A DNA stretch of 64,000 bases from Methanobrevibacter millerae. Its GTDB lineage: Archaea > Methanobacteriota > Methanobacteria > Methanobacteriales > Methanobacteriaceae. Under the pieces are notes generated by a model, which did not search any database, was not told the DNA's origin, and worked only from the letters and a program-made list of their open reading frames with translations. This document shows, one piece after another, positions 19,372-29,509 of the stretch (positions are counted from its first letter, which is position 1; each line of letters starts with the position of its first letter). The DNA is taken from contig SUTF01000008.1 of assembly GCA_015063005.1 (NCBI GenBank), positions 67,060 through 131,059 of the forward strand, written 5' to 3'. Made by a program: the position numbers and the translations under genes.

Positions 19372-19770
19372 ATGAAACTTGACAAAGAAATTTTAGAGGA
19401 AAAAATTAGGGAATACAGAACTTTTAAAAGTTGTTCCGAATCAACTTTAATGGGACTTTGTGAAAGTGCTGAAGCAGACATTACCCAAAAAGAAATGGTA
19501 AAATTAGCTTGCGGATTTGCAGGAGGAATGGGTGGAACTTTTGATGAAGGAACCTGCGGTGCAGTTACAGGCGCATTAATGGCGAATGGAATACTCAATG
19601 ATGATCCAGGCAAAATAAAGTCCAATGCAAAAGAAATTTTTAATGCATTTAAGGAAGAATATGGAACAGTCAGATGCGACATAATAAGTAAGAATGGTGA
19701 AGATAAATCCCCTTGTGTTGACTGCTGTGTATTCATTGCAAACAAAGTAGCCGATTTACTTGACGAATGA
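19372..19770 (+). CDS. C_GCAxxG_C_C family redox-type protein (132 aa)
   Basis: This small cytosolic protein has the cysteine pattern of the C_GCAxxG_C_C family (TIGR01909): a Cys near residue 21, another at about 29, LACGFAGGMGG near 45-55, GTCGAVTGAL near 62-71, and a C-terminal cluster CVDCC. The family is believed to bind a metal or act in redox chemistry; its substrate is not established. A clear AAGGAG ribosome binding site precedes the ATG. It stands alone on the plus strand between divergent cfbD and the convergent MATE gene, 10 bases from the latter's 3' end. Confidence 0.8.
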   Translation: MKLDKEILEEKIREYRTFKSCSESTLMGLCESAEADITQKEMVKLACGFAGGMGGTFDEGTCGAVTGALMANGILNDDPGKIKSNAKEIFNAFKEEYGTVRCDIISKNGEDKSPCVDCCVFIANKVADLLDE

Positions 19771-19780
19771 AAAAGTTAAT

Positions 19781-21136
19781 TCATGAATTTTTCAACTCTT
19801 TAAGAGTGTATTTAGCATAAATAAAGTTTAAGATAGATGCTAATATTCTACCTACAGCAAGACCAACCCATATTCCGGTTAAACCCCAATTTAACATGAT
19901 TCCAAATAAGTAAGTAAAGCTTACCGTAAAGATTAGCTCACGAATAATGGTCCAGGCCAAACTGGTGGTTCCACGACCAATTCCCTGATACATAAAGCTT
20001 GAGGGCATACCTATACCAACCAATAGCAAACCGAATGAGGCAATTCTTAAAAAGTTAGTTATTTCCGGAATTAGCGGAGCAGTTTCAGGAGTATATGCAA
20101 AAATCATTGATAATTGAGGAGCAAATACCACTAGAATAAGCATGATTGCAATTGCAATTATCGTTGCAAATTTTGTTCCATAAGTGTGGGTTCTTGAGAG
20201 GTATTCCCAGTTATTGGCACCATAAGAACTTCCACTAACAGCAGCAACAGCACTTCCAACAGCAGTCAAAGGCATTATACCGAATAAATATAATCGCTGA
20301 CCTGAAGTGAATGCTGCTATACCATATTCACCGCCAACAGATGATATGAAAATTAAATAAAAGCTCATTGCAATTGACATCATCAGCATGTCCAGGGAAG
20401 ATGGAATACCAACTTTTAATATATCTCGAGCAATATGCGGTTCAAATTCAAATCCTTTGAAGGTAACATCAACATAAGTGTCCTTTTTTATTAAAATCCA
20501 ATACATTATAACTATTGCTGAACCGATAGAGCTCATTATTGTTGCAAGGGAAGCTCCTGCAGATCCCAAATTTAAAACGTAAATGAAAAGAGGGTCTAAA
20601 ATGAAATTCAATATAACAGAGACAATGATTGCATACATCGCTCTTTTCATGTCACCTTCACCACGAAGGATTCCACTTCCACCATTAGCAAACATGAAAG
20701 CGAATAAACCTATAAATAAGGGCGTACCATATTTAATCCCTTCAACCAATGATTGACCTGATGCACCATAAGCAATAAGCAAAGGTTCCTGAATTATAAG
20801 AAAAATCAGTGTCAATAATATGGATGCTGCTAAAAATATTAAAAGAGAGTGTGTTGCAGATTTACTGGCACCTTCATGATTTCTTGCTCCGACAGCACGA
20901 CTGATACTGCTTGTTGCACCATTTCCAAGACCAACACTAAACCCATTCAAAATCATGAATATCGGAGTTACAAAACCAATTCCAGCAATAGCTGCCTGAC
21001 CTAATCCCGCAACCCAAATTCCGTCAACAATATTATATGATGCGGTCAAAAGCATAGAAATCATTATAGGAATAGCTAACTTCCTAATTGCAATTTCTGG
21101 TTCACCCCGCATCAGTTCAACATTTTCATTAGCCAT
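19781..21136 (-). CDS. MATE family efflux transporter (451 aa)
   Basis: Twelve hydrophobic segments and the MATE signatures (an early PIMISMLLTASYNIVDGIWVAG segment, read here as motif pieces, and the mid-protein GIPSSLDMLMMS repeat) identify a sodium- or proton-coupled multidrug exporter of the cytoplasmic membrane. I start at the ATG at 21136 (MANENVELM) because GAGGG lies just upstream; an earlier start would add a hydrophobic stretch atypical for the family. It lies 72 bases downstream of the anion permease gene and may share its transcript. Substrate unknown. Confidence 0.88.
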   Translation of the reverse strand: MANENVELMRGEPEIAIRKLAIPIMISMLLTASYNIVDGIWVAGLGQAAIAGIGFVTPIFMILNGFSVGLGNGATSSISRAVGARNHEGASKSATHSLLIFLAASILLTLIFLIIQEPLLIAYGASGQSLVEGIKYGTPLFIGLFAFMFANGGSGILRGEGDMKRAMYAIIVSVILNFILDPLFIYVLNLGSAGASLATIMSSIGSAIVIMYWILIKKDTYVDVTFKGFEFEPHIARDILKVGIPSSLDMLMMSIAMSFYLIFISSVGGEYGIAAFTSGQRLYLFGIMPLTAVGSAVAAVSGSSYGANNWEYLSRTHTYGTKFATIIAIAIMLILVVFAPQLSMIFAYTPETAPLIPEITNFLRIASFGLLLVGIGMPSSFMYQGIGRGTTSLAWTIIRELIFTVSFTYLFGIMLNWGLTGIWVGLAVGRILASILNFIYAKYTLKELKNS

Positions 21137-21208
21137 AATAACCCTCAAAAACAACAAAATTAATAATATTTTGATTTTTATCATATTTAATAGAATATAT
21201 TTTTACAT

Positions 21209-22228
21209 TCAAATTGTTAAAAAATAATATCCCAACAAGATAACTAACAAAACAAAATTTAAAACTGAGAAAATAATAAGATATCTTATTTTATAATCAT
21301 CATGCTCACGAGCAAGTATCTTAAAGGAAATTAGATTAGCCATTGATGCAATCAATGTTCCAAAACCACCAATATTAATTCCAACAATAATTGCTTCATA
21401 ATTATTGCTGAAGCCGCTTAAAAGAATAGCTGCGGGAACATTAGAAATAATCTGGGATGAAACTACTCCATAAATAACTTCATTGCCAACAATCCAATGC
21501 CTGAACAAATAATTTAAAGCAGAAATATTTTCCAGATTTCCAATCAGAATAAATAGGGCAATGAATGTTAATAGTAAATAATAATCGACTCCAAGGAAAA
21601 CTCTCTTGAAAAAATCATTATAATTTACATCAACATTAGCAAAATCAGTTAAATTTATATTGTCTTTAGGAACAATAAACATCAAAACTGATAAAAATAT
21701 TACTGATATGACAATATAAGGCAACAATATTGAAAAAAATGATGTGAATGGAATATTGGATACTGTATACATCACAATATTATGAGGAGCACCAATTGGA
21801 AGAATCATGCACCCCACATTAGCAGCGATTGTCTGTAAACTAACAGCAAATATTATCAAATCAAATCTGTCAATCTTTTTTAAAGCCAAAATGGAAAACG
21901 GCACAAATATTATCAGACTGACATCATTGGTAATAAATATTGAACTGAAAAAACATGTAAAAACCAGGACAAAAACAATCCCTCTGGTGTTTTTAGTTCT
22001 ATTTAACAATTTTCGAACCAATATCTCAAAAATAGCTAAGTTCTTTAAAACTTCAACAATAATCATTATGATTAAAAGCAATAAGATTGTATCCCAATTA
22101 ATGTAATTGAAATAATTAACGTTTGGCTTTACGAAAAAACAGGATAAAATAGCCAAGATTAAAGATATTGAAAATACAGTCTCTCTTTTAAAAAAATTAA
22201 AACTTCTATTTAATAAATTAGCCATCAT
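21209..22228 (-). CDS. ArsB/NhaD-type (ion transporter superfamily) permease (339 aa)
   Basis: About ten hydrophobic segments, with the conserved mid-protein segments FITNDVSLIIFVPF and GCMILPIGAPHNIV, place it in the ArsB/NhaD/SLC13 ion transporter superfamily. It is shorter than typical members (about 400-450), so it may be a compact variant lacking one or two helices. Whether it moves arsenite, sodium, sulfate or a dicarboxylate cannot be told. The stop of the TIGR04076 gene is 9 bases upstream, suggesting cotranscription. The first two codons are both ATG; the ribosome binding site is weak. Confidence 0.75.
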   Translation of the reverse strand: MMANLLNRSFNFFKRETVFSISLILAILSCFFVKPNVNYFNYINWDTILLLLIIMIIVEVLKNLAIFEILVRKLLNRTKNTRGIVFVLVFTCFFSSIFITNDVSLIIFVPFSILALKKIDRFDLIIFAVSLQTIAANVGCMILPIGAPHNIVMYTVSNIPFTSFFSILLPYIVISVIFLSVLMFIVPKDNINLTDFANVDVNYNDFFKRVFLGVDYYLLLTFIALFILIGNLENISALNYLFRHWIVGNEVIYGVVSSQIISNVPAAILLSGFSNNYEAIIVGINIGGFGTLIASMANLISFKILAREHDDYKIRYLIIFSVLNFVLLVILLGYYFLTI

Positions 22229-22237
22229 ATCAAAAGA

Positions 22238-22552
22238 TTAGTCTGCATCCTCATCCATCGTTTCTAAAAGAAAACTGACAGGCCTGAATCCATCATTGCA
22301 GGAAATCATTGCAGACTTTTTATTTTTCATCCATCCATCATAAAAATCACTGGCACCATTGGCTAAAGCCATTACAAAAGGTGAAAGGCTTTCCCATGCA
22401 CTATCACAAAAATTATCAGGTTTTAACCAACCATTTGCTATGAAAACATCCCCTTCTTCAACATCACACTCATGCTCCAAAGGGTTTTCATATTTGTCAA
22501 TCAAATCATCATGCCTGACCTTTCTCATAACCGTAATTTTAACCTTTTTCAT
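22238..22552 (-). CDS. TIGR04076 family protein (104 aa)
   Basis: The protein starts KKVKITVMRK and contains the family's conserved blocks: EEGDVFI, a Cys-Trp region (FCDSAWESLSPFVMALANG) and ISCNDGFRPVSF near the end. This is a small, widely distributed family of unknown function, often near redox genes. Its start overlaps the stop of the SAP-domain gene by four bases, so the two are translationally coupled. Function not assigned. Confidence 0.75.
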   Translation of the reverse strand: MKKVKITVMRKVRHDDLIDKYENPLEHECDVEEGDVFIANGWLKPDNFCDSAWESLSPFVMALANGASDFYDGWMKNKKSAMISCNDGFRPVSFLLETMDEDAD

Positions 22553-23118
22553 AACAATACCTCCAAATCAGTTTTTTCATATTTGTTATGGCCCTTAAGG
22601 GACTTTTTATGATTCCAACATTTAATCGCATCATCCAATGATTTATCATCATTATCTTCAAAAAAATCTCTTATATATTGATTATATTGAAACTGTTTAT
22701 CTATTTTTGTTTTTTCCTTCGAATTGATAATCTCAAAGTATGCATTGATTGCATCCATATATGTTTTTTCAGGATTTGCCTTTAACCATTTTTGAAATTT
22801 GACCTTGAATTTAAAACCTTTTCCAATATGTTTTTCAAAAAATTCTCTTTTGTCTTCGCTGCATTTGAAATTATCACCTAATTTAGAATCCAATTTAATT
22901 TCGTAAATAATGTTATCAGATTTTTGTTTAACAACCAATTCTTCCAAAGGTTTTCCAGTTGACAAATAGTGAATGATTCTTTTTTCCAAATCCTGTTTAT
23001 TTCCACTTACTTTCAATCCTTCACTGCGGCAAAATTCCTTTAATTCTTCCTTTAAAAAATAGTATTGCCCAAATTCTTCAGGAGTTAAATCCTTAGTTAA
23101 AAGGTCTTTATTTGACAT
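22549..23118 (-). CDS. SAP-domain / DUF6434 protein (189 aa)
   Basis: Residues about 10-55 form a SAP helix-extension-helix (LKEELKEFCRSEGLKVSG, then KQDLEKRIIHYL), a small nucleic-acid-binding fold. Residues about 65-130 resemble DUF6434 (F-x-x-HIGKGFKFKVKFQKWLK with an adjacent aromatic-basic stretch). The family is found sporadically in bacteria and archaea and its role is unknown. The start has no obvious ribosome binding site but follows a T-rich stretch that may end the GTPase transcript 17 bases upstream, so it could be leaderless. Confidence 0.7.
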   Translation of the reverse strand: MSNKDLLTKDLTPEEFGQYYFLKEELKEFCRSEGLKVSGNKQDLEKRIIHYLSTGKPLEELVVKQKSDNIIYEIKLDSKLGDNFKCSEDKREFFEKHIGKGFKFKVKFQKWLKANPEKTYMDAINAYFEIINSKEKTKIDKQFQYNQYIRDFFEDNDDKSLDDAIKCWNHKKSLKGHNKYEKTDLEVLL

Positions 23119-23135
23119 GTAAAAAAAGAAAAGTA

Positions 23136-24326
<1,191 letters not shown>

Positions 24327-24401
24327 AATAATCACATTTATAATTTAAATTTTAAAATATAAATAGTTTCACGAACTTATTTAAAAAATAAGGTGAAAAT
24401 A

Positions 24402-25268
24402 TTGGTAAATGAAAAACCCTCAGCAATGATGATAAGACAAGGATTTCAAACATTAATGACACAAACAAGAGGATCTACAAAGTTTAAACCAGAATTATTT
24501 GATTTGGTTAATGTAGATGTTAAAATTAAAAATTTACCATTTACATTTCATAATTACAGAATAATCAACCTGACAGACATACATTTAGGCCAGTGGATTA
24601 GTCCAGAATATTTAAGCGGAGTGGTTGATTATGTCAATAGCCTAAATCCGGACATGATTACCTTAACGGGAGACTATGTTTCATATATCTTAGAAGGATA
24701 TGAGGATGATTTATTAGATTCTTTTAAAAGATTAAAAGCAAAAGACGGAAAATTTGCTGTTTTAGGAAATCATGACCATTGGGCAGATGCAGATGAGATT
24801 AGAAAAATACTCAAAAAATCCAATATTGTTGATTTAAGCAATGATGTTTATACCCTTGAAAAGGATGGAGAAAAACTTAATATTTCAGGTGTTGACAGCC
24901 TTACAGTTGGAGCTGATGATTTTGACAAGGTTCTTGAAAAACTTCCATCCGATGGTGCAAGCATATTGCTTGTTCATGAACCAGATTTTGCAAAAATTTC
25001 ATCAAAAACCGGCAGGTTTGATTTGCAGATGTCAGGCCATTCACATGGAGGACAGTTAGTTATTCCAGGAGTAAAAACAACACCATTCCGGTGTTCCTAT
25101 TCATTCAAATATCCAGTAGGCGCATATAACGTAGACAACATGATCCAATATACAAGTAAAGGACTTGGAACAAACTCTTTTTGGCTTAGAATTAATTGTA
25201 AACCTGAAATTACACAGTTTTATCTCAAAACAACAAAAAGAAAAAATATTGAAATAAATGAGGGCTAA
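24402..25268 (+). CDS. Calcineurin-like metallophosphoesterase, YkuE type (288 aa)
   Basis: The binuclear metal ligands are all present in order: DIHLG, TGDYVS, GNHDHW, LVHEPD and SGHSHGGQ. This fits YkuE-like phosphoesterases acting on lipid or nucleotide phosphates. I choose the TTG at 24402, six bases after a clean AGGTGA (24391-24396); the GTG at 24393 lies inside that site. There is no signal peptide, so the enzyme is probably cytosolic or membrane-peripheral. Its stop codon abuts the start of the next gene, a membrane phosphodiesterase, indicating a two-gene operon possibly working on envelope lipid intermediates (inference). Confidence 0.85.
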   Translation: MVNEKPSAMMIRQGFQTLMTQTRGSTKFKPELFDLVNVDVKIKNLPFTFHNYRIINLTDIHLGQWISPEYLSGVVDYVNSLNPDMITLTGDYVSYILEGYEDDLLDSFKRLKAKDGKFAVLGNHDHWADADEIRKILKKSNIVDLSNDVYTLEKDGEKLNISGVDSLTVGADDFDKVLEKLPSDGASILLVHEPDFAKISSKTGRFDLQMSGHSHGGQLVIPGVKTTPFRCSYSFKYPVGAYNVDNMIQYTSKGLGTNSFWLRINCKPEITQFYLKTTKRKNIEINEG

Positions 25269-27359
25269 ATGAATATAAATAATTTAATCAAATCCAGTAT
25301 AATAGTTATTTTAACGATAATAGCAAATATAGTTACAATTATCGTATTTTCCATAATATTTGATACATTTCAATTAGGAAACTGGTATAATGCCGTCATC
25401 ATAACCATTGGAGTCATCATAGCCAATACAATATTATGGCCAGTGCTGAGAAGATTATTGATGAAATTTATTGTTTTGACCTTTGGAATAGGTGCGTTAA
25501 TAATTAATTCATTGATTTTTTATGGAGTCTGCTGTCTGATTCCCGGTGTTTCACTTCAAGCAACAGATGCCTTTTTAATTCCATTGCTAATGGCTGTTGC
25601 AAGCACCCTCATCTCCAACATAGCTGATATCGACTATTATGATTTATATACTAATCGCGTAGCAGATTATGTTTCAAGAGAAAAGAAAGCATATGGATTT
25701 CCAGGCCTAATAATGCTTGAAATTGACGGACTTTCAATTGATATCCTAAAAGAGGCTATTGATAGAAACATGATGCCTACACTTAAAAAATGGATAGATG
25801 AAAATTCCCATACATTGAAAGAATGGGAAACAGATTTATCATCCCAAACAGGAGCAAGCCAAGCGGGAATATTGCATGGAAACAATGAAGATATTGTTGC
25901 CTACAGATGGGTTGAAAAAGAAAACAACAACCAGATTATGATATCTGGAAAATTGGCTCATGCCCCGATAATTGAAGAGAGAATATCTAATGGGAACGGA
26001 CTGTTATGTGATAAAGGGACCAGCATAACAAATATGTTTACTGGTGACAGTGCCAATCCGATATTAACATCATCAAGATTTAAATTATTGGTAAATAGCT
26101 ACAACAAGTCATTGAATGTGGTATTTCTGGAGTCATACTCATTCCAAAGAATAATCATTTTATTCCTTTGGGAAATATTTGTTGAGGTAAAATCCCAGAT
26201 AATGCACAAAATAAAAGATATAAGGCCTAGACTAAGGAGAAATATTATTTATGCAACAATCCGAGCAGGCGCAAATGTACTTTTGCGTGAAGTTGCAACA
26301 GAAACGTTAATTGCAGACATGCTAAAGGGAGAGATTAACAGTGCCTATGCAAGTTATGTGGGCTATGATGAAGTTGCACACCATTCAGGAATTAATGATG
26401 ATGATGTTTGGAATGTCTTAAAACAGATCGATTTGCAATTTAAAAGACTTGAAAAAGCTGAAAAAAGTTGTGACAGAAATTATGAATTCGTGGTGTTATC
26501 TGATCACGGTCAGGGAAATGGTGAAACATTCAAACAAAGATACGGCATAACTCTGGCCAATTATGTTAGAAGGCTGCTTCCGGAAGATATGAAAATTTAT
26601 GATAAGAATCCTTTTATTTCAGACCACTTTAGAGATGCATTCATTCCGGAAAATAAGCAAATTGGAACAATAATGGATAAGGTTGATGATATTAAAGATA
26701 AGGATTTCTTTTCAGACACTATTGAAAATATAAAGGAAAAAACTCCTGATTTCATAAATATTGAAGAGATTAAATCAAAATACCAAAATAATCTTGACTA
26801 TATTAAAACCCATGAAAGTAAAGAACAATCAACGAAAAAAGCAAAAAATTCAGAGTTGATAGTGTTGGGTTCCGGAAATTTAGGGTTGATTTACTTAACG
26901 CAATGGTCCAAACGGTTGAATTATGAAGAGATTGTAATGCTGTTTCCAAATTTGATTCCTGGCCTTGTTAAGCATAGTGGAATAGGATTCATACTGGTTG
27001 ATTCATTCACCAACGGCCCAATGGTTATTGGTGCTGAAGGGATTTATTATTTGAATACGGACAGGATTGAAGGAAAAAATCCATTGGAAGACTTTGGGAA
27101 AAATGCTGCAATGCATTTGAAAAGACACAATAAATTCAAACACATGCCCGATATTTTAGTCAACAGTTTTTATGACCCGGAAACAGAAGAAATCTGTGCA
27201 TTTGAGGAATTGATCGGCAGCCATGGAGGCTTAGGCGGAAGTCAAACAAGACCATTTATATTATATCCTTCAGATTGGAATGATCCTGGTGAATTAATTG
27301 GTGCGAAATCAATTTATGATTTCTTAAAAAAAGAAATTGAAGAATTAAAAGACTCTTGA
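25269..27359 (+). CDS. Membrane protein: phage-holin-like N-terminus fused to type I phosphodiesterase (696 aa)
   Basis: Four hydrophobic segments (about residues 8-30, 38-55, 65-85, 95-115) resemble the phage holin 4 superfamily membrane module. The rest is an alkaline-phosphatase-fold phosphodiesterase/nucleotide pyrophosphatase domain: LEIDGLSIDIL (metal Asp), SSQTGASQAGILHGN (nucleophile region), DEVAHHSG and VLSDHGQGNGETF (metal His/Asp). A GSHGGLGGSQ segment lies near the C-terminus. Start ATG directly follows the previous stop. The 3' end overlaps the convergent sirtuin gene by 15 bases. Anchored hydrolysis of a phosphodiester or polyprenyl-linked substrate is inferred from the domains. 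Confidence 0.8.
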   Translation: MNINNLIKSSIIVILTIIANIVTIIVFSIIFDTFQLGNWYNAVIITIGVIIANTILWPVLRRLLMKFIVLTFGIGALIINSLIFYGVCCLIPGVSLQATDAFLIPLLMAVASTLISNIADIDYYDLYTNRVADYVSREKKAYGFPGLIMLEIDGLSIDILKEAIDRNMMPTLKKWIDENSHTLKEWETDLSSQTGASQAGILHGNNEDIVAYRWVEKENNNQIMISGKLAHAPIIEERISNGNGLLCDKGTSITNMFTGDSANPILTSSRFKLLVNSYNKSLNVVFLESYSFQRIIILFLWEIFVEVKSQIMHKIKDIRPRLRRNIIYATIRAGANVLLREVATETLIADMLKGEINSAYASYVGYDEVAHHSGINDDDVWNVLKQIDLQFKRLEKAEKSCDRNYEFVVLSDHGQGNGETFKQRYGITLANYVRRLLPEDMKIYDKNPFISDHFRDAFIPENKQIGTIMDKVDDIKDKDFFSDTIENIKEKTPDFINIEEIKSKYQNNLDYIKTHESKEQSTKKAKNSELIVLGSGNLGLIYLTQWSKRLNYEEIVMLFPNLIPGLVKHSGIGFILVDSFTNGPMVIGAEGIYYLNTDRIEGKNPLEDFGKNAAMHLKRHNKFKHMPDILVNSFYDPETEEICAFEELIGSHGGLGGSQTRPFILYPSDWNDPGELIGAKSIYDFLKKEIEELKDS

Positions 27360-28196
27360 AAGCCAATAATCCAATATTTCTTCAACATTTTCATCAAAAC
27401 TTATGGTTTTAGACTTATTTTCCTTAATTGCATCAGCATAATCCTTATTCAATCTGATTAAAGTGGCATTAGGATTATCATAAGTCATCTGTTCAAAAGG
27501 ATATCGTATAATGACCGGAGTGTTGAATCCAACACCTATTTCTAAAAACACGACATTTTTACCTTTAATCTTATCCAAATAATCCATATAACGTTTATTT
27601 GCCTCATGCCATTTTTCATCTTCAACGAATAAGTTGTCTTTTCTAAGATTTGTTTCCATTTCTGCACCACAAACAGGACATTTAGGAACCAAATCGGATG
27701 GAATTTTACAGTCTACAGTTTTTTCAACCATTTCCTTGACCTGACCTTCATTGTAATATAACTTATCATGACAAGCTTCGCTGCATTGGAATAAAGAATA
27801 ATCCCCTTGTGTTGCAAAGATTCTTTCATCTGCAAAGCCATTAATCCAAAACTGATGCTCCACATTTGTTGTCAACACAAAGTAATCCTTGTCCTCAACC
27901 AGTTTCAATAATTTTTTATATACATCAGTTTCTCCAACCTGATATCTATTGACGTCGATGTGTCTTGCCCAGTAAGCCCATTTTTCTTCAGGTGTTTTAA
28001 ATGGATAAAAACCTGAAGAATACATATCTTTCATGGAATACTTCTCAATGAAATCACCGAAATTATCAGTGAAACGTTTTCCAGTATATTCAACACCTGC
28101 AGCAGTCGAAAGTCCTGCACCAGCACCAATCAATATAAAATCAGCTTCATTAATCTTATCAATAGCCTTATCTAATCTTAACACGAAACGATCCAT
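27345..28196 (-). CDS. SirTM-class sirtuin, probable protein ADP-ribosyltransferase (283 aa)
   Basis: The Rossmann NAD-binding motif GAGAGLSTAAGV is at 24-35, the zinc cysteines include C173 and C176 (CPVC) with C138 and C142. In ordinary sirtuins a catalytic His follows; here the segment reads IFATQGDYSLFQC, with Gln130 in place of that His, and Asn111 is kept in TTNVEHQF. This pattern defines the microbial SirTM class, which transfers ADP-ribose to a protein rather than deacetylating it. The gene starts one base after the macrodomain gene's stop, with GGTGAT as ribosome binding site, so it is cotranscribed with the hydrolase that removes the mark. The usual lipoylated GcvH-L target gene is not adjacent. 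Confidence 0.85.
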   Translation of the reverse strand: MDRFVLRLDKAIDKINEADFILIGAGAGLSTAAGVEYTGKRFTDNFGDFIEKYSMKDMYSSGFYPFKTPEEKWAYWARHIDVNRYQVGETDVYKKLLKLVEDKDYFVLTTNVEHQFWINGFADERIFATQGDYSLFQCSEACHDKLYYNEGQVKEMVEKTVDCKIPSDLVPKCPVCGAEMETNLRKDNLFVEDEKWHEANKRYMDYLDKIKGKNVVFLEIGVGFNTPVIIRYPFEQMTYDNPNATLIRLNKDYADAIKENKSKTISFDENVEEILDYWLSRVF

Positions 28197-28197
28197 T

Positions 28198-28980
28198 TTA
28201 ATCACCAAACAATAAATTTTTATAAATCAGATAATCTTCATCAACGAATACATTAAAAATAACATGTTCTAAAGAGGACTCATTAGAATCCAAATAATCA
28301 TTGACTGTTTTAACAGCAATTTCTGCAGCCATCTTTTGAGGAAAGTTAAATACTCCCGTTGAAATGCAACAAAAAGCAATGGATTTTAAATTATATTGAC
28401 TTGCAATATCCAAACATGACCTATAGCAACTTGCAAGTCTTTTGCAATCAAGTTCACTTGGTTTGGAATTTTGAGGAATAGCCGGACCAACAGTATGAAT
28501 TACATGTTTGGAAGCTAGATTATACCCATTTGTAATTTTAGCCTTGCCTATACCCTCATCCTTATTCTGCACCTTCATTATCTTATCGCATTCCAACCTT
28601 AACTGAATTCCACTGGCTGAATGGATAACATTATCAATGCAATTATGCATCGGAATAAAACAGCCCAACAACTTAGAATTTGCCGCATTAACTATAGCAT
28701 CTACTTTCAAATCAGTTATATCCCCTTGCCAAAGCATTAACTTACCTTTAACCTCATCAATATCATCAACGCCAACAAGATTTTTTGACAATATTTCATT
28801 TGTTAAATATTCATCCTGCACCTTCAAAAATTCCTCATCAATCGGAATAGCAGGCCTTACGTTCATCAATGAGCGAAGCAGGTTCCTTTTTTGAATAACA
28901 TTTTCAGGGATTTCAATATTTTCCTGCCTTTCATCAATCAAATAATTTAAAAGATAGTTTAATTGCTGATTTGTATCCAT
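28198..28980 (-). CDS. Zinc-dependent macrodomain, protein ADP-ribose hydrolase (260 aa)
   Basis: A macrodomain occupies about residues 75-260: [34 protein letters not shown] and [10 protein letters not shown]. The cysteine-histidine cluster C107-x4-H112-x-C114 marks the zinc-containing macro class that removes ADP-ribose from proteins modified by SirTM enzymes. The first 70 residues are a helical extension typical of this class. AAGGAGG precedes the ATG, and a TATA-like ATTTAAATAT lies about 40 bases further upstream. It heads the two-gene operon with the sirtuin and is divergent from an HxlR regulator gene. Confidence 0.87.
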   Translation of the reverse strand: MDTNQQLNYLLNYLIDERQENIEIPENVIQKRNLLRSLMNVRPAIPIDEEFLKVQDEYLTNEILSKNLVGVDDIDEVKGKLMLWQGDITDLKVDAIVNAANSKLLGCFIPMHNCIDNVIHSASGIQLRLECDKIMKVQNKDEGIGKAKITNGYNLASKHVIHTVGPAIPQNSKPSELDCKRLASCYRSCLDIASQYNLKSIAFCCISTGVFNFPQKMAAEIAVKTVNDYLDSNESSLEHVIFNVFVDEDYLIYKNLLFGD

Positions 28981-29051
28981 TTTTATTCCTCCTTACCCAA
29001 TTATATTATTAAATCATATTTAAATGATTTTTGTAACTTAAAAGGAACCAG

Positions 29052-29067
29052 GTTACTCTAAAGTAAC
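29052..29067. promoter_or_regulatory. Palindromic operator candidate in divergent HxlR/macrodomain promoter
   Basis: GTTACT and AGTAAC are perfect 6-base arms around CTAA. A further half-site-like GTAAC lies 15 bases to the left (29033-29037). The palindrome sits between the TATA-like elements of the divergent macrodomain and HxlR genes, the usual place for an autoregulatory HxlR operator. Binding is inferred from position and symmetry only. Confidence 0.5.
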
Positions 29068-29130
29068 GAACATGACAACAACATATTTAATATTTATTAA
29101 AATTAAAATTAAAATCATAGGTGATTTTCC

Positions 29131-29508
29131 ATGTCCAACGAAATAGTATGTCCAGTAGATAGAACAATGAATTTAATTAATAAAAAATGGAGTATTCAAA
29201 TAATTAGAGACTTATTTTTTGGAAAAAAACATTTTAAAGAATTTAAAGAAGGAAAAGACATTAGCAACAAAGTTTTATCCAGTTGTTTAACAGATTTAGA
29301 AGAAAATGGAATAATAGAAAAGAAAGTTTTGAATACGAAACCTGTAAGTACCGAATATTCATTAACAGAATATGGAAAATCCATGAATAGAATCATTTAT
29401 GAATTAGCAATGTTTACATTGAATGATGAAAAAGACAGAGTTTACAGTGACAAAACAAAGGAACAGATGAAAAAAGATTTTAAACAAACATTGGAAATTG
29501 ATGATTAA
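29131..29508 (+). CDS. HxlR-family winged-helix transcriptional regulator (125 aa)
   Basis: The family signature is plain: CPVDRTMNLINKKWSIQII at the start, LFFGKKHFKEF, the recognition region SNKVLSSCLTDLEENG, and YSLTEYG near 88-94. Cys7 matches the redox/electrophile-sensing N-terminal cysteine found in YodB/HypR-type members; a second cysteine is at 52. AGGTGA precedes the ATG. The gene is divergent from the macrodomain-sirtuin operon with a palindrome between, so it probably controls that operon, itself and possibly the cbiE gene that follows one base after its stop. Confidence 0.87.
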   Translation: MSNEIVCPVDRTMNLINKKWSIQIIRDLFFGKKHFKEFKEGKDISNKVLSSCLTDLEENGIIEKKVLNTKPVSTEYSLTEYGKSMNRIIYELAMFTLNDEKDRVYSDKTKEQMKKDFKQTLEIDD

Positions 29509-29509
29509 T

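Noticed and set aside
19356-19745. 129-codon reading frame on the minus strand
   Set aside because: It is antisense to the clear C_GCAxxG_C_C family gene on the plus strand and has no start signal.
27345-28196. Ordinary protein deacetylase sirtuin
   Set aside because: The catalytic His is replaced by Gln and the gene is paired with a zinc macrodomain, so the ADP-ribosylating class fits better.
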